Source: Deltaproteobacteria bacterium (GTDB lineage: Bacteria; Desulfobacterota; DSM-4660; Desulfatiglandales; B25-G16). Taken from it: a stretch of DNA of 6,010 nucleotides. The position numbers and the translations under genes were made by a program. Below, one piece after another: positions 4,518 to 6,010 of this stretch; the first letter of the stretch is position 1; each line of letters starts with the position of its first letter. The stretch is from assembly GCA_003646935.1 (NCBI GenBank), contig QMLW01000140.1, positions 1 through 6,010 on the forward strand. Reading direction: 5' to 3'. Under the pieces are notes generated by a model. It ran no database searches. It worked only from the letters and a program-made list of their open reading frames with translations, and was not told the DNA's origin.

Positions 4518-6010
4518 ATGACAAAGGGATCGCCTCCGTCGTTATCAGCGGAGAACGTATGTAGAATACTTCTAAAAAGGGGCTTTCTGTCCAAGGAGCA
4601 AAAAGACGAGATCTTCGAGAAGAAGGATACGCTCCAGAAGAAGCTGGAGAAGCTTCATATGATCAAGGGTGCCTCAAAGGGCTCCTCCTCGAGCGTGGTC
4701 AATCCTGTGACCATCATCGATATTATCTCATTCTTAAAGCTCGACAGGCGTGATGAACCAGGAAAGGAGCTCGACGAGGAGACGATCTTTCAGGTCTTGG
4801 CCGAGGAGTGGGGGGTGGAGTACAAGAAGATCGATCCCCTTAAGCTCGATCTCAAGGTGGTGACCACCACTATTCCCCGATCTTTTGCCATGAAACACAT
4901 GGTATTGCCCATAGCCGTGCAGGATGGATGGCTTACGGTGGCCACGCCAAATCCCCACAATATCGAGGTGATGGAGGATATCGGCAGGGTCAGCCAATTA
5001 CGGGTCAGGCCGGTTGTCTCGAGCAAGACCGATGTCACCAAGCTCATCGATGAGTTCTACGGGTTCAGAAGATCCATAGCCGCAGCAGAGGAGCAATTTT
5101 CAGGGCCTTCGATCGACCTCGGCAACCTCGAGCAGTATGTGAGGCTCCAGGAGGCCAGGGATCTCCCATCGGATGACCGGCACATCGTGAATGCCGTCGA
5201 TCACCTCTTCACCTATGCCTTTGAACAGAGGGCCAGCGATATCCATATCGAGCCGAAGCGAAATACCAGCGTTGTGAGGCTACGGATCGACGGCGTCCTG
5301 CACTCGGTCTACCGATTGCCTAAGAGCGTTCACGGCGCGATTGTCTCAAGGCTGAAGGCCCTCTCACGGCTCGATATGGCCGAGAAAAGGCGTCCACAGG
5401 ATGGGAGGATCAAGATAGACAGGGGCCAGGGGGTGGAGGCGGAGATTCGAGTCTCAACGGTGCCCACGGCCTTCGGTGAGAAGACGGTGATGAGGATACT
5501 GGATCCTGATATCCTTCTTCAGGAGGTCGACAAGCTCGGCATGACATCAATGGACTTGGTCCGGTACCAGCAGTTCATCAACCTTCCCCATGGCCTCGTG
5601 CTGGTGTGCGGTCCTACGGGCAGCGGAAAATCGACGACTCTGTATTCCACCTTACGCTATCTCTCGAGTGAGGAGAAGAACATCACCACCGTGGAAGACC
5701 CCATCGAGATGGTCCACGAGGATTTCAACCAGATAGGGGTGCAGCCATCGGTGGATGTCACCTTTGCGAGCATCTTGAGAAACATCTTACGGCAGGATCC
5801 CGATATCATCATGGTCGGTGAGATGAGGGACCTGGATACCGCGGAGAATGCCATTCAGGCGGCCCTGACCGGGCATCTCGTGCTTTCGACCCTCCATACC
5901 AATGATGCCCCTTTGGCGATCACCCGGATGGTGGACATAGGAATTCCCCGCTTTCTGATCAACTCGACCTTGATCGGCGTACTGGCTCAGCGACTGCTGC
6001 GCAAGATCTG
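4518..6010 (+). CDS. gspE: GspE/PilB-family type II secretion or type IV pilus assembly ATPase, 3' end missing
   Basis: Cytoplasmic hexameric ATPase that powers pseudopilus or pilus fibre assembly at the inner membrane. The 497 codons present run off the right edge. An N-terminal helical segment (about 10-50) precedes a MshEN/GspE-N domain (about 95-185, with WGVEY, IPRSFA and ATPNPHN). Then comes the ATPase core: RASDIHIEP (238-246), RLDMAEKRRPQDGR, Walker A GPTGSGKST (365-373, K371), Asp box TTVEDPIE (390-397), Walker B DPDIIMVGEMRD (427-438, Met where Ile is usual) and His box TGHLVLSTLHTND (451-463). The last full residues are QRLLRKI followed by the first two bases (TG) of what is probably the first Cys of the C-terminal tetracysteine zinc motif, which supports an intact gene. 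The start ATG at 4518 has a modest AAAGG (4502-4506) 11 bases upstream; the next in-frame ATG (4659) would remove N-terminal sequence. GspE and PilB cannot be separated without neighbouring genes. Confidence 0.93.
   Translation, partial: MTKGSPPSLSAENVCRILLKRGFLSKEQKDEIFEKKDTLQKKLEKLHMIKGASKGSSSSVVNPVTIIDIISFLKLDRRDEPGKELDEETIFQVLAEEWGVEYKKIDPLKLDLKVVTTTIPRSFAMKHMVLPIAVQDGWLTVATPNPHNIEVMEDIGRVSQLRVRPVVSSKTDVTKLIDEFYGFRRSIAAAEEQFSGPSIDLGNLEQYVRLQEARDLPSDDRHIVNAVDHLFTYAFEQRASDIHIEPKRNTSVVRLRIDGVLHSVYRLPKSVHGAIVSRLKALSRLDMAEKRRPQDGRIKIDRGQGVEAEIRVSTVPTAFGEKTVMRILDPDILLQEVDKLGMTSMDLVRYQQFINLPHGLVLVCGPTGSGKSTTLYSTLRYLSSEEKNITTVEDPIEMVHEDFNQIGVQPSVDVTFASILRNILRQDPDIIMVGEMRDLDTAENAIQAALTGHLVLSTLHTNDAPLAITRMVDIGIPRFLINSTLIGVLAQRLLRKI

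Overview
The window reads as a chromosomal stretch of an anaerobic, Gram-negative-type bacterium. My best guess is a Desulfobacterota/"Deltaproteobacteria"-like lineage. That rests on remembered resemblance of the GspE/PilB ATPase and the GcvT-SHMT protein to that group, plus moderate-to-high GC genes; it is an inference, not a database result. There are four protein genes in two divergent units, with no rRNA, tRNA, CRISPR array or transposase gene.

Left unit (minus strand, read from about 3405 down to 1). A consensus-like sigma-70 promoter (3412-3441) is followed by a tandem glycine riboswitch (aptamer I about 3283-3385, aptamer II about 3185-3278) and an intrinsic terminator (3155-3190). 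The 5' arm of the terminator shares bases with the closing helix of aptamer II, so glycine should favour read-through. The controlled gene (422-3079) encodes a single polypeptide joining a complete GcvT (glycine-cleavage T-protein) to a complete but divergent serine hydroxymethyltransferase. After 138 bases with one small hairpin comes the start of a plant-type hydroxypyruvate reductase (283 down to the window edge). Together these suggest glycine -> 5,10-methylene-THF -> serine -> (an aminotransferase not in view) hydroxypyruvate -> glycerate. That is the core of the plant photorespiratory glycine-to-glycerate path, here under a glycine sensor. The fusion could also run in the glycine-making direction of a reductive glycine pathway.

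Right unit (plus strand). A stand-alone GlmU-type sugar-1-phosphate nucleotidyltransferase domain without the left-handed beta-helix (3575-4393) is followed by a 124-base AT-rich spacer. The spacer holds two strong inverted repeats, one of them REP-like with a GC core. Then comes a GspE/PilB-family secretion or pilus assembly ATPase (from 4518) that runs off the right edge just at the expected C-terminal cysteine region. The two plus-strand genes have no obvious functional link to each other or to the glycine unit.

The most noteworthy item is the glycine-riboswitch-controlled GcvT-SHMT fusion next to a plant-type hydroxypyruvate reductase.
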